Source of the DNA: Sphingobium sp. Ant17
Lineage (GTDB): Bacteria > Pseudomonadota > Alphaproteobacteria > Sphingomonadales > Sphingomonadaceae
Direction of reading: 5' to 3'
NCBI RefSeq assembly: GCF_000588875.1
Contig: NZ_JEMV01000002.1
Coordinates: 124,001-188,000 of the forward strand
Length of the DNA stretch: 64,000 bases
In this document: positions 1-8,706 of the stretch, piece after piece
Numbering within the stretch: the first letter of the stretch is position 1
Layout of the letters: each line of letters opens with the position of its first letter
Program-made: the position numbers and the translations under genes
The notes under the pieces: model-generated
What the model saw: only the letters and a program-made list of their open reading frames with translations
What the model was told of the DNA's origin: nothing
Database searches by the model: none

Positions 1-1
1 T

Positions 2-772
2 GGCTGGGTCGAGACGGATCGGAGCCTGTTGCGATCGATCGTCCAGAATTTCCTGTCCAACGCTGTCCGCTATACCGAAGAGGGCCGCATCGTCGTCGCG
101 GCGCGGCGGCGGGGTGCGGCGGTTCGCATCGAGATATGGGATAGCGGGATCGGTATTGCGCCCGACAAGCTGGCGCTGATCTTCCGCGAATTCGAGCGGC
201 TGGGTCAGGGGAGCGAGAGCGGCATCGGGTTGGGGTTGGCGATCGTGGAGCGATCGGCCGCTTTGATTGGCGGGACGGTGGCGGTACGATCCTGGCCCGG
301 CAAGGGCAGCTGCTTTGCGATCAGCCTGCCATTGGCAGCGCCATCGCCGGTGATGGCGGCACCCGTGGCTGCGGCGGTCGTTGCACCGACAACTGCCTTG
401 CGCCTGCTGGTCGTGGACGATGATCCGGCCAATCGCGCGGCGATGCAAGCGGCACTGGACAGCATGGGGCATGGGTGCGTCGTGGCGGCGGGGGAGACCG
501 AAGCGTTGGCGGCCAGTGGGCCATTTGATGGCGCGCTGGTGGATTTCGCCCTGGGCACGGCGCGCGACGGCATCGACCTGATCGATGCGCTGCGTGACCG
601 GTCGCCGACGCTGGCGGTTGCGCTGGTGACTGCCGAACGGGGCGAGGCAATGCTGGCGCGGCTGACGGAGCGGGATATTCCCCTGCTCGCCAAGCCTTTG
701 GCAGCAGCGGTGCTGGAACAGTGGATTGCAGCGGTGGCGCGACGCGGCGCTGGCGGGTCAGCGGTTCCCTAA
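2..772 (+). CDS. Hybrid sensor histidine kinase, C-terminal part (cut by window start)
   Basis: The open frame enters from the left edge, so only the last ~256 residues are visible. They hold the kinase ATPase domain, with an N box (NFLSNAVRYT), a G1 box (DSGIGI) and a G2 box (GIGLGLAIV). A receiver domain follows, starting near LLVVDDD, with a candidate phospho-Asp in LVDFALG and a Lys in LLAKPL. It is a membrane or cytosolic sensor whose input domain lies outside the window. The 3' end overlaps the convergent regulator gene by 15 bases. Because acs follows, I infer a CrbS-type kinase (SLC5-STAC-PAS-kinase-receiver family, which controls acs in Vibrio and Pseudomonas). The SLC5 part cannot be seen here. 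Confidence 0.85.
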   Translation, partial: GWVETDRSLLRSIVQNFLSNAVRYTEEGRIVVAARRRGAAVRIEIWDSGIGIAPDKLALIFREFERLGQGSESGIGLGLAIVERSAALIGGTVAVRSWPGKGSCFAISLPLAAPSPVMAAPVAAAVVAPTTALRLLVVDDDPANRAAMQAALDSMGHGCVVAAGETEALAASGPFDGALVDFALGTARDGIDLIDALRDRSPTLAVALVTAERGEAMLARLTERDIPLLAKPLAAAVLEQWIAAVARRGAGGSAVP

Positions 773-1369
773 CCCCAGCGCGCGAGCGGCAAGCGCCGCC
801 TGGGTGCGGTTCTGGACGCCGAGTTTGGCGAGAACCGTGGTCATGTGGGACTTGATCGTGGATTCCGCGACGCCCAGTTCCCAGGCGATCTGCTTGTTGA
901 GTTGCCCGTCGAGCACGCCGAGCAGGACGCGCAGCTGGGTGGGCGTGAGCGATGCGACCTTGCCGGCCATATCATCTACCTCGTCGGGCATCAGGGGCGT
1001 TACCGCTGGGGTTTCGCCCGCGAGAGCGGCGGCGATGGCGTCTTCGATGACGCTCAGATCCTGATCCTTGCCGATGAAGCCGACCGCGCCATAGCGGCGC
1101 GCTTCGGCGGCGGCGATCTGCGCATCGGCGCTGGAAATGACGAGGATGGGGACTGAGGGGCGTTCGGCGTGGAGCAGGGCCACGCCGGAAAAGCCAGCCG
1201 ACCCCGGCATTTTGAGGTCGAGAAGGATGAGTAGCAGATCGCTGGCGGCGGTAGCGGTTTCCACCGCGCGGTCCAGCGTCGCCGCCTCCAATATGCGCGC
1301 GTCGGGCGCGACGTTGGAGGCCGCCATGACCAAAGCCTGACGGAAGAGCGGATGATCATCCGCCACCAA
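758..1369 (-). CDS. NarL/LuxR-type response regulator, probable partner of the adjacent kinase
   Basis: The protein has a receiver domain (VADDHPLFR at the N terminus, phospho-Asp in LLDLKMPG, Lys in FIGKDQD) followed by a LuxR-type helix-turn-helix at about residues 138-192 (LTPTQLRVLL, NKQIAWELGV, TIKSHMTTVLAKLGV). It lies downstream of acs on the same strand and converges on the hybrid kinase. That arrangement fits CrbR, the regulator of acetyl-CoA synthetase; the family name is an inference. The start is doubtful. The TTG at 1369 cuts into the first beta strand. The same frame continues upstream as TTIGTIL, and a good GGGAAGGA site lies 7 bases before an ACG at 1387. Confidence 0.85.
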   Translation of the reverse strand: MVADDHPLFRQALVMAASNVAPDARILEAATLDRAVETATAASDLLLILLDLKMPGSAGFSGVALLHAERPSVPILVISSADAQIAAAEARRYGAVGFIGKDQDLSVIEDAIAAALAGETPAVTPLMPDEVDDMAGKVASLTPTQLRVLLGVLDGQLNKQIAWELGVAESTIKSHMTTVLAKLGVQNRTQAALAARALGLGNR

Positions 1370-1475
1370 GATAGTGCCTATCGTCGTTGGCTCGTCCTTC
1401 CCTCTCCGACGCCATCCTGCCCTTGACCGGGCAGCGATGCAAATAGGGGTTGTCCCCTAACGGAACAAGCCTGTG

Positions 1476-3419
1476 TCAGGCCGCTGCCATCTGGCTGTCG
1501 GCGATCAACGCTTCGACCACCGACGGGTCGGCGAGGGTCGAAATATCCCCCAGCGCGTCGGTCTCGCCCTCGGCGATCTTGCGCAGGATGCGGCGCATGA
1601 TCTTGCCCGATCGGGTCTTGGGCAGGCCGGGGGCGAACTGGATGATGTCGGGCGTGGCGATCGGACCGATTTCGGTGCGGACCCAGGCGACCAGTTGCTT
1701 GCGCAGCTCTTCCGACGGCTCGTCATGCGCATTGAGCGTCACATAGGCGTAGATGCCCTGCCCCTTGATCGGGTGCGGCATGCCGACCACGGCGGCTTCG
1801 GCGACTTTCGCATGGGCGACGAGCGCGCTTTCGACCTCGGCGGTGCCCATGCGGTGGCCGGACACATTGATGACGTCATCGACCCGGCCGGTGATCCAAT
1901 AATAGCCATCAGCATCGCGGCGGGCACCGTCGCCGGTGAAATAGCGGCCGGGGTAGGTCGTGAAATAGGTCTGGAAGAACCGCTCATGGTCGCCATAGAC
2001 AGTGCGCATCTGGCCGGGCCAGCTTTTGGCGATGCACAAATTGCCTTCGGTCGCGCCGTCCAGTTCCTTGCCATCGGCATCGACCAGTAGGGGGTGGACG
2101 CCGAACAACGGCTTGGTCGCCGACCCCGGCTTCAAGTCGGTCGCACCGGGCAGCGGGGCGATGAGGATGCCGCCGGTTTCGGTCTGCCACCAAGTATCGA
2201 CGATCGGGCAGCGGCCTTCGCCGACGACCCGGTGATACCATTGCCAGGCTTCCGGATTGATCGGTTCGCCCACGCTGCCCAGGATGCGCAGCGAGGCGCG
2301 GCTGGTCGCCTGCACGAAGGCGTCGCCTTCGCGCATCAGGGCGCGCAGCGCAGTCGGCGCGGTGTAGAAGATGGAGACGTTCCATTTATCGCAGACCTGC
2401 CAGAAGCGGCTGTGGTCGGGATAGTTGGGCACGCCTTCGAACATCAGCGTCGTCGCGCCATTCGCGAGCGGACCATAGACGACATAGCTGTGGCCGGTGA
2501 CCCAGCCGATGTCGGCGGTACACCAATAGACTTCGCCGGGTCGGTAATCGAACACCTGGGCATGGGTCATCGCCGCCCAGAGCAGATAGCCGCCCGTGCT
2601 GTGCAGGACGCCCTTGGGCGTGCCGGTGGAGCCGGAGGTATAGAGGATGAACAGCGGGTCTTCCGCGCCCATCGCTTCGGGCGCACAATCGGTCGCGGCG
2701 GCATCGCGGGCGGGGCCGTAGAACAGGTCGCGCCCTTCCACCATCGGCACATCCGCGCCGGTGCGCTGGACGACGATGACGGTTTCAACCGACGTGCAGT
2801 GGGCGAGTGCCGCATCGACATTGGCCTTTAACGGCACGGCCTTGCCTCCGCGCAGCCCTTCGTCGGCGGTGATGACGAGGCGGGAGTCGCAGTCGCGGAT
2901 GCGGCTGGCGAGGCTATCGGGCGAGAAGCCACCGAAGACGATCGAGTGGACCGCGCCGATACGGGTGCAGGCCAGCATGGCGAAGGCGGCTTCGGGGATC
3001 ATCGGCAGATAGAGCGTCACCCGGTCGCCGCGACGGACCCCCTGCCCCTTGAGCACATTGGCGAAGCGGCAGACTTCCTCATGCAGTTGGCGGTAGGTGA
3101 TGACACGGCTCTCGCTCGGATTATCGCCTTCCCAGATTATCGCGGGCTGGTCGCCGCGTTCGGCCAGGTGCCGGTCGATACAATTGGCCGCGACGTTGAG
3201 TTGACCGTCGGCGAACCAGCTTATGCCGAAATCGGCTTCATCGAAGCTGCTTTCGTCCACCTTGGTAAAGGGGGTGATCCAGTCGAGCCGCTGCGCCTGA
3301 TCGCGCCAGAAGGCGTCGGGGTCGGCAAGCGCCTGCGCATGCATGCGGGCGGCGTCGGTAGCCGTGACCCGCGCGTCGATGGCAAGGGCCGCGGGTACGG
3401 GATAGAGGGATTCGCTCAT
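1476..3419 (-). CDS. acs: Acetyl-CoA synthetase
   Basis: AMP-forming acetate-CoA ligase: acetate + ATP + CoA gives acetyl-CoA + AMP + PPi, in the cytosol. The protein is 647 residues, the usual length. It carries the ATP-binding motif [12 protein letters not shown] near residue 260, the family block [13 protein letters not shown], and the C-terminal SGKIMRR loop (about residue 608) whose Lys is the site of regulatory acetylation in the family. The ATG at 3419 was chosen over an upstream in-frame start because GGAGAGG lies 8 bases before it and the protein then begins MSESLYPVP. It is divergent from the porin gene and lies just upstream of the NarL-type regulator, which suggests direct control by it. 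Confidence 0.96.
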   Translation of the reverse strand: MSESLYPVPAALAIDARVTATDAARMHAQALADPDAFWRDQAQRLDWITPFTKVDESSFDEADFGISWFADGQLNVAANCIDRHLAERGDQPAIIWEGDNPSESRVITYRQLHEEVCRFANVLKGQGVRRGDRVTLYLPMIPEAAFAMLACTRIGAVHSIVFGGFSPDSLASRIRDCDSRLVITADEGLRGGKAVPLKANVDAALAHCTSVETVIVVQRTGADVPMVEGRDLFYGPARDAAATDCAPEAMGAEDPLFILYTSGSTGTPKGVLHSTGGYLLWAAMTHAQVFDYRPGEVYWCTADIGWVTGHSYVVYGPLANGATTLMFEGVPNYPDHSRFWQVCDKWNVSIFYTAPTALRALMREGDAFVQATSRASLRILGSVGEPINPEAWQWYHRVVGEGRCPIVDTWWQTETGGILIAPLPGATDLKPGSATKPLFGVHPLLVDADGKELDGATEGNLCIAKSWPGQMRTVYGDHERFFQTYFTTYPGRYFTGDGARRDADGYYWITGRVDDVINVSGHRMGTAEVESALVAHAKVAEAAVVGMPHPIKGQGIYAYVTLNAHDEPSEELRKQLVAWVRTEIGPIATPDIIQFAPGLPKTRSGKIMRRILRKIAEGETDALGDISTLADPSVVEALIADSQMAAA

Positions 3420-3610
3420 GATCTTGGCCTCTCCAAACTCTTTCGCACTAGCGTAACGAACACAGGTCAACCCGCCATCCTCGACCAAAGTGGGAGGGAC
3501 TTGCGACCATGGTCCGCCTTATCCTCACCCTGCGCCGACCCGCATGATGCAGTCATAGCCGGATCGCCATATCCCTTCGCAGAAAGGGGCGAGCGGCAGA
3601 GAGAGGATGG

Positions 3611-4993
3611 ATGATGACGCATAGGGCATTCCTAAATCTGAGGCGCGGGATTGCGAGCGGAGCGATGGCGGCAGCGCTCGCCACCGGATCGCAGGCCATG
3701 GCGCAGACGGCGCGCGAGGCGGAACTGGAAGCGCGGTTGAACCAGTTGGAGGCTGCCGTATCGGCCCTCCGCAGCGAGTTGACGCAGGCGCGCGCCGAGC
3801 AGCAGACATCGACACAGGTCGCACAAAAGGCCGACAGCCGCGTCGCCGCACTGGAAGCCAAGCCAGCCTCCGAGGGCTTCAAAGTCGGGGCCACCACCTT
3901 CAAGCTGGGCGGTTTCGTCAAGGTCGTCGGCAGCGCCACCCGTTATGATGATGGTACGGTGCCGGGCGGATCGCTGGGCAAGGAATTCTACCTGCCGCAA
4001 CAAATTCCGGTCGGCGGCCAGAGCAGCCGCGATATCATCGGCCATGCGCGCCAGACGCGGCTGGCGTTCAGCACCTCTACCCCGCTGGGCGGCAAGGAGA
4101 TCAAGAGCGTGGTCGAGTTCGACTTCGCACTGGCCGCCGCGCCCCTGGGCGCGCAGCGGGCGACCAACCCCTATACCCCGACCTTCCGCCGGGGCTTCAT
4201 CAGCTATGGCAACTGGCTGGTCGGGCAGGAATGGACGACGTTCCAGAACCCGGCCCATTTCCCCGAAACCACCGATTTCGTGGGGCCGATGGACGGCGCG
4301 ATCTTCGTGCGGCAGATGATATTGCAATATAGGCAGCCCCTGTCCGCCGACTGGAGCCTGTATCTCGCGGCAGAAAATCCCCAGACCGAAACGATCACCA
4401 CCACGTCAGCCGCGCTGGGCGATAATGATAGCGACCGGATGCCCGACCTGGTCGCCAAGCTGGCCTATAAGGGCAAAGCCGGGGAAATGCATGTTGCGGG
4501 ACTGTATCGCAAGCTCGCGGTGCATGCCAACGGGATGGGCGACAATGCCAACGGATGGGGCGTAAGCGCTGCGGGCAAGGTGCCGTTTGGTCCGCAAGGT
4601 CGGCACGACATTCGGTTCAGCGCCACCTATGGCCAGGGCATGGGTCGTTACTTCACGGTCGGCTTCGCGCCGGACGCCGTTTATGATCCAGCGGTTGCGG
4701 ATCGGCTATATGTCGTGGACAATTTCGCCGGTTTCGCCGCAATCAAGCTGGGGTGGACGGACAATGTGCGATCGACCGTCATGGCCGCCTATCAGAAGGC
4801 CTGGTATCCCGATGGCATCGCTTTGCCGGGCCTGGCCAACGTCGCATCCTATAGCGTTGCGGGCAATCTATTCTGGTCACCCGTCAAGCAACTGGATCTG
4901 GGGATCGAATATCGTCATGCCGAACGCAAAGTCGCCAGCGGCCTGACGGGGCAGATGGACCGCCTGGAAATGGCCGCGAAATATACATTTTAA
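3611..4993 (+). CDS. DcaP-like outer-membrane porin
   Basis: A 460-residue protein with a signal peptide (cut probably after SQAMAQ), then a coiled coil (about residues 35-85, leucine/alanine heptads such as ELEARLNQLEAAVSALRSEL). A beta-barrel region follows, beginning KLGGFVKV and ending in the aromatic-terminal MAAKYTF typical of outer-membrane proteins. The coiled coil plus FKLGGFVKV start match the DcaP trimeric porin family, known for dicarboxylate and other small-anion uptake. GAGAGAGG precedes the ATG; a second ATG lies at 3614. It is followed after 12 bases by an MHS transporter and is divergent from acs, so passage of organic acids is likely; the substrate is inferred. The 190-base gap to acs must hold both promoters, but I recognise no clear boxes. 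Confidence 0.85.
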   Translation: MMTHRAFLNLRRGIASGAMAAALATGSQAMAQTAREAELEARLNQLEAAVSALRSELTQARAEQQTSTQVAQKADSRVAALEAKPASEGFKVGATTFKLGGFVKVVGSATRYDDGTVPGGSLGKEFYLPQQIPVGGQSSRDIIGHARQTRLAFSTSTPLGGKEIKSVVEFDFALAAAPLGAQRATNPYTPTFRRGFISYGNWLVGQEWTTFQNPAHFPETTDFVGPMDGAIFVRQMILQYRQPLSADWSLYLAAENPQTETITTTSAALGDNDSDRMPDLVAKLAYKGKAGEMHVAGLYRKLAVHANGMGDNANGWGVSAAGKVPFGPQGRHDIRFSATYGQGMGRYFTVGFAPDAVYDPAVADRLYVVDNFAGFAAIKLGWTDNVRSTVMAAYQKAWYPDGIALPGLANVASYSVAGNLFWSPVKQLDLGIEYRHAERKVASGLTGQMDRLEMAAKYTF

Positions 4994-5005
4994 AGGAGAG
5001 GGCAG

Positions 5006-6676
5006 ATGGCGACAACATATAAAGACGGCCAGCCAAAGCGCAGCGTGACGGGGCAGAATGAGAAGCTCGTCATTGCTGCGTCATCGCTGGGCACGGTGTT
5101 CGAATGGTATGATTTCTATCTCTACGGCCTGCTGGCCACCTATATCTCGGCCCAGTTTTTCTCGGGCGTGAATGAGACGACGGGGTTCATCTTTGCGCTT
5201 GCCGCCTTTGCCGCCGGTTTTGCGGTGCGGCCGTTCGGCGCGATCGTGTTCGGGCGGATTGGCGACATGGTCGGGCGCAAGAATACGTTTCTGGTCACCA
5301 TGGGCATTATGGGCCTGTCGACCTTCGCGGTAGGCGTCCTGCCCAACTATGCCAGCATCGGCGTTGCGGCGCCGGTCATCCTGCTGGTGCTGCGTCTGGC
5401 GCAAGGCCTGGCGCTGGGGGGCGAATATGGCGGCGCGGCAACCTATGTCGCCGAACATGCGCCGGAGGGCAAACGCGGCCTCTATACCAGCTGGATCCAG
5501 ACCACGGCGACCTTCGGGCTGTTCGCCGCGTTGCTGGTGGTCATCGGTTTCCGCTTTGCGCTGGGTGAGGAAGCCTTTGCCGCCTGGGGCTGGCGTCTGC
5601 CCTTCCTGATCTCGATCTTCCTGCTTGGCGTATCGATGTGGATCCGCCTGCAGCTGAACGAAAGCCCCGTCTTCCAGAAGATGAAGGACGAAGGCACCAC
5701 GTCGAAAGCACCGCTGACCGAAGCCTTCGGCAAATGGGGCAATCTGCGCTGGGTCATCATCGCGCTGCTGGGTGCGGTCATGGGTCAGGCGGTGGTCTGG
5801 TATGCCGGGCAATTCTATGCGCTCTTCTTCCTGGAAAAGACGCTGCGGGTGGATGGCGCGACGGCCAATATCCTGATCGCTATCGCGCTGGCGCTGGCCA
5901 CCCCCTTCTTCGTCTTCTTCGGCTGGCTATCCGACAAGATCGGCCGCAAGCCGATTATCCTTGGCGGTTGTGCGCTGGCGGCGATGACCTACTTCCCGCT
6001 GTTCGGGGCGCTGACCAACGCCGCCAACCCGGCGCTGGCAGCGGCGCAGGCGTCGGCTCCGGTGACGATCGTCGCCCATGGCGAGGAATGTTCGTTCCAG
6101 TTCGATCCGGTCGGCAAGAACAAGTTCGACACGTCGAGCTGCGACGTCGCCAAGACCTATATGGCCAAGACCGGCGTCAGCTATGACAATGTCGAAGCCG
6201 CAGCGGGCACGCCTGCGGTGGTCAGGATCGGCGACGTCAGCCTGACCGCGCCCGATGCTGCCACGCTGGCGGGACCGGACAAGAAAGCGGCAATCGCGGC
6301 CTATCAGACGCAGTTGCAGGCGGGGTTGGTTGATGCAGGCTATCCGGCCAAGGCCGACACCGCGAAGATCAACAAGGTTGCCGTCGTGGCGATCCTGTGG
6401 GCGCTCGCGATGCTGGTGACGATGGTTTACGGACCGATCGCCGCGATGCTAGTGGAACTCTTCCCCAGCCGCATCCGCTACACGTCGATGTCGCTGCCCT
6501 ATCATATCGGCAATGGCTGGTTCGGCGGGTTCCTGCCAACCACGGCCTTTGCGATGGTCGCGGCGACCGGGAACATCTATTACGGCCTGTGGTATCCGGT
6601 TGTCGTCGCAGCAGCGACAGTGGTCATCGGCCTGCTGTTCCTGCCCGAGACGTTCAAGCGCAATATCGACGACTAG
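5006..6676 (+). CDS. MHS-family (metabolite:H+ symporter) MFS transporter with long periplasmic insert
   Basis: A 556-residue 12-helix permease of the inner membrane. Family marks are SLGTVFEWYDFYLYG at the start of helix 1, RPFGAIVFGRIGDMVGRK in loop 2-3, LRLAQGLALGGEYGGAA in helix 4, and GWLSDKIGRKP in loop 8-9. Between helix 9 (residues about 312-335) and helix 10 (about 455-478) there are about 115 extra residues. By topology they lie in the periplasm, and they hold two Cys in EECSFQF and SSCDVAK. GGAGAGG precedes the ATG. The position between porin, acs and prpE suggests uptake of acetate, propionate or related acids; this is inferred from context only. Confidence 0.88.
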   Translation: MATTYKDGQPKRSVTGQNEKLVIAASSLGTVFEWYDFYLYGLLATYISAQFFSGVNETTGFIFALAAFAAGFAVRPFGAIVFGRIGDMVGRKNTFLVTMGIMGLSTFAVGVLPNYASIGVAAPVILLVLRLAQGLALGGEYGGAATYVAEHAPEGKRGLYTSWIQTTATFGLFAALLVVIGFRFALGEEAFAAWGWRLPFLISIFLLGVSMWIRLQLNESPVFQKMKDEGTTSKAPLTEAFGKWGNLRWVIIALLGAVMGQAVVWYAGQFYALFFLEKTLRVDGATANILIAIALALATPFFVFFGWLSDKIGRKPIILGGCALAAMTYFPLFGALTNAANPALAAAQASAPVTIVAHGEECSFQFDPVGKNKFDTSSCDVAKTYMAKTGVSYDNVEAAAGTPAVVRIGDVSLTAPDAATLAGPDKKAAIAAYQTQLQAGLVDAGYPAKADTAKINKVAVVAILWALAMLVTMVYGPIAAMLVELFPSRIRYTSMSLPYHIGNGWFGGFLPTTAFAMVAATGNIYYGLWYPVVVAAATVVIGLLFLPETFKRNIDD

Positions 6677-6700
6677 TACAGCGACCCGTACAATGGAATT

Positions 6701-6736
6701 GAGGGCGGTCACCAATAGGAGGCCGCCCTTATTTTA
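6701..6736 (+). terminator. Rho-independent terminator after the MHS transporter
   Basis: GGGCGG and CCGCCC pair across a 15-base loop and are followed by TTATTTTAT. It separates the porin-transporter transcript from prpE. Confidence 0.7.
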
Positions 6737-6822
6737 TGTCCCGAGTAGCCTGCCCCACTAACGTCGAATGGCCTTTCCTACAGCTTTACGGCATGATTAT
6801 TTCCAACATGGGAGAGAAAATC

Positions 6823-8691
6823 ATGGCGCAGGCCTATCTGGACGCACAGATGCGCAGTCAGGACGATCGCGAAGCCTATTGGCTGGACGCGGCGCAGGCG
6901 ATCGAGTGGCAGGTGCCGCCGGTGCGCGCCTGGAGCGAGGGCGAAGGCTGGTTTGCGGGCGGCCTGATGAACACATGCCATAATGCGGTAGACCGCCATG
7001 TCGCGGCGGGGCGCGGCGAGGATCTGGCGCTGATCTACGAAAGCCCGGTGACGGACACGCGGCTGACCTTCACCTTCGCCCAGTTGCAGGACGAGGTCGC
7101 GCGCACGGCAGGCATGATCGTCGCCCAGGGCGTCGGCAAGGGCGATCGGGTCATCCTGTATATGCCGATGGTGCCGCAGGCGGTGATCGCGATGCTGGCC
7201 TGCGCGCGGATCGGCGCGATCCATTCGGTGGTGTTCGGCGGGTTCGCCGCGCCTGAACTTGCCAAGCGGATCGACGATGCGACGCCAGCCCTGTTGATGA
7301 CGGCATCCTGCGGGATCGAGGGCAGCAAGGTCATTCCCTACAAGGTGCTGGTGGACAAGGCGCTGCAAATGGCGACCCACCGGATCGAGCACGTCATCCT
7401 GCTGCAACGGCCCCAGGCGATCGCGCCGATGCAGGAGGGGCGCGACCTCGACTGGGCCGACACGCTGGCGGAGGCGGAGCCAGTCGATTGCGTGCCCGTC
7501 GATGCGACTCATCCGCTCTATATTCTCTATACGTCGGGCACGACCGGCACCCCCAAGGGCGTGGTGCGGCAAAATGGCGGTCATGCGGTGGCCATCGCCT
7601 GGAGCATGGCGCATATCTATGGCATCCGTCCGGGCGAGGTTTTCTGGGCGGCGTCCGATGTCGGCTGGGTCGTGGGGCATAGCTATATCGCCTATGGGCC
7701 GTTGCTGGCGGGCGCGACGACATTGTTGTTCGAGGGCAAGCCGGTGGGAACGCCGGACGCTGGCACATTCTGGCGGACCATTGTCCGCAACGATGTCCGC
7801 ATCTTCTTCACCGCGCCCACCGCGATCCGCGCGGTGCGTAAGGAAGACCCGGAGGGCGACTATATCCGCCAGATCGGCACGGGCAATTTGCGCGCGCTGT
7901 TCCTGGCGGGCGAGCGGGCGGACCCGGACACGATCCATTGGGCCGAAGCGCAGCTCAAACTGCCGGTGATCGACCATTGGTGGCAGACGGAATTGGGCTG
8001 GCCAGCGCTCGCGACCTGCTTTGGCCTGGGCGATACGCGGCGCAAGGCGGGCAGCGCAGGCTTTCCGGTGCCGGGCTATGGCTTTCGCGTGGTGGACGAT
8101 GGCGGCGCGGACGTCGCGCCGGGCGAAACGGGCAATGTGGTGATGACGCTGCCGCTGCCGCCGGGCTGCTATGCGGGATTGTGGAACAATGAAGCGGGCT
8201 TCGCCAAGGCCTTTGCCGGTTTTCCCGGCCATTATGAGACGGGCGATGCGGGCCATGTCGATGCCGATGGCTTCGTCAACATCATGGGGCGCACCGACGA
8301 CATCATCAATGTCGCGGGCCACCGGCTGTCGACCGGGCAGATGGAACAGATCGTCGCCTGCCACCCGCTGGTGTCCGAATGCGCGGTGATCGGCGTGGAC
8401 GATGCGTTGAAGGGCATGGTGCCGATGGCCTTCGTCGTTGCGCGGACGGGCGCGTGGGACGCGGCGACGCTACGGGCCGAGATCATCAAGGCGGTGCGCG
8501 ACGAACTGGGGCCGGTGGCGGCGCTGAAGGACGTGCATATCGTGGGTGCGCTGCCCAAGACGCGGTCAGGCAAGATCTTGCGCGCGGCGCTGCGTCAGGT
8601 CGCGGCGGGGGAGATGATCGCGATGCCAGCGACGATCGAAAGCCCGGCGGCGCTGGAAGCGATCATGGCGATTTTCGCGAAGGTGGAGTGA
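6823..8691 (+). CDS. prpE: Propionyl-CoA synthetase (propionate-CoA ligase)
   Basis: A 622-residue AMP-forming acyl-CoA synthetase. It has YTSGTTGTPKGVV at about residues 230-242 followed by RQNGGHAVA, the block that separates PrpE from Acs. It also has WWQTELGWP and a C-terminal [10 protein letters not shown] loop (Lys near 584) that is the acetylation site in the family. Expected reaction: propionate + ATP + CoA to propionyl-CoA. The ATG at 6823 is preceded by GGAGAG at 6811; longer in-frame starts back to 6736 lack this and add non-family residues. It is the last gene of the fatty-acid activation locus, converges on the BaiN-like gene, and its stop is only 15 bases from that gene's stop. 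Confidence 0.92.
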   Translation: MAQAYLDAQMRSQDDREAYWLDAAQAIEWQVPPVRAWSEGEGWFAGGLMNTCHNAVDRHVAAGRGEDLALIYESPVTDTRLTFTFAQLQDEVARTAGMIVAQGVGKGDRVILYMPMVPQAVIAMLACARIGAIHSVVFGGFAAPELAKRIDDATPALLMTASCGIEGSKVIPYKVLVDKALQMATHRIEHVILLQRPQAIAPMQEGRDLDWADTLAEAEPVDCVPVDATHPLYILYTSGTTGTPKGVVRQNGGHAVAIAWSMAHIYGIRPGEVFWAASDVGWVVGHSYIAYGPLLAGATTLLFEGKPVGTPDAGTFWRTIVRNDVRIFFTAPTAIRAVRKEDPEGDYIRQIGTGNLRALFLAGERADPDTIHWAEAQLKLPVIDHWWQTELGWPALATCFGLGDTRRKAGSAGFPVPGYGFRVVDDGGADVAPGETGNVVMTLPLPPGCYAGLWNNEAGFAKAFAGFPGHYETGDAGHVDADGFVNIMGRTDDIINVAGHRLSTGQMEQIVACHPLVSECAVIGVDDALKGMVPMAFVVARTGAWDAATLRAEIIKAVRDELGPVAALKDVHIVGALPKTRSGKILRAALRQVAAGEMIAMPATIESPAALEAIMAIFAKVE

Positions 8692-8706
8692 GGGGGACGG
8701 CGGCGG

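Noticed and set aside
6778..8364. 528-residue open frame on the minus strand
   Set aside because: Antisense to prpE; no recognisable domain.
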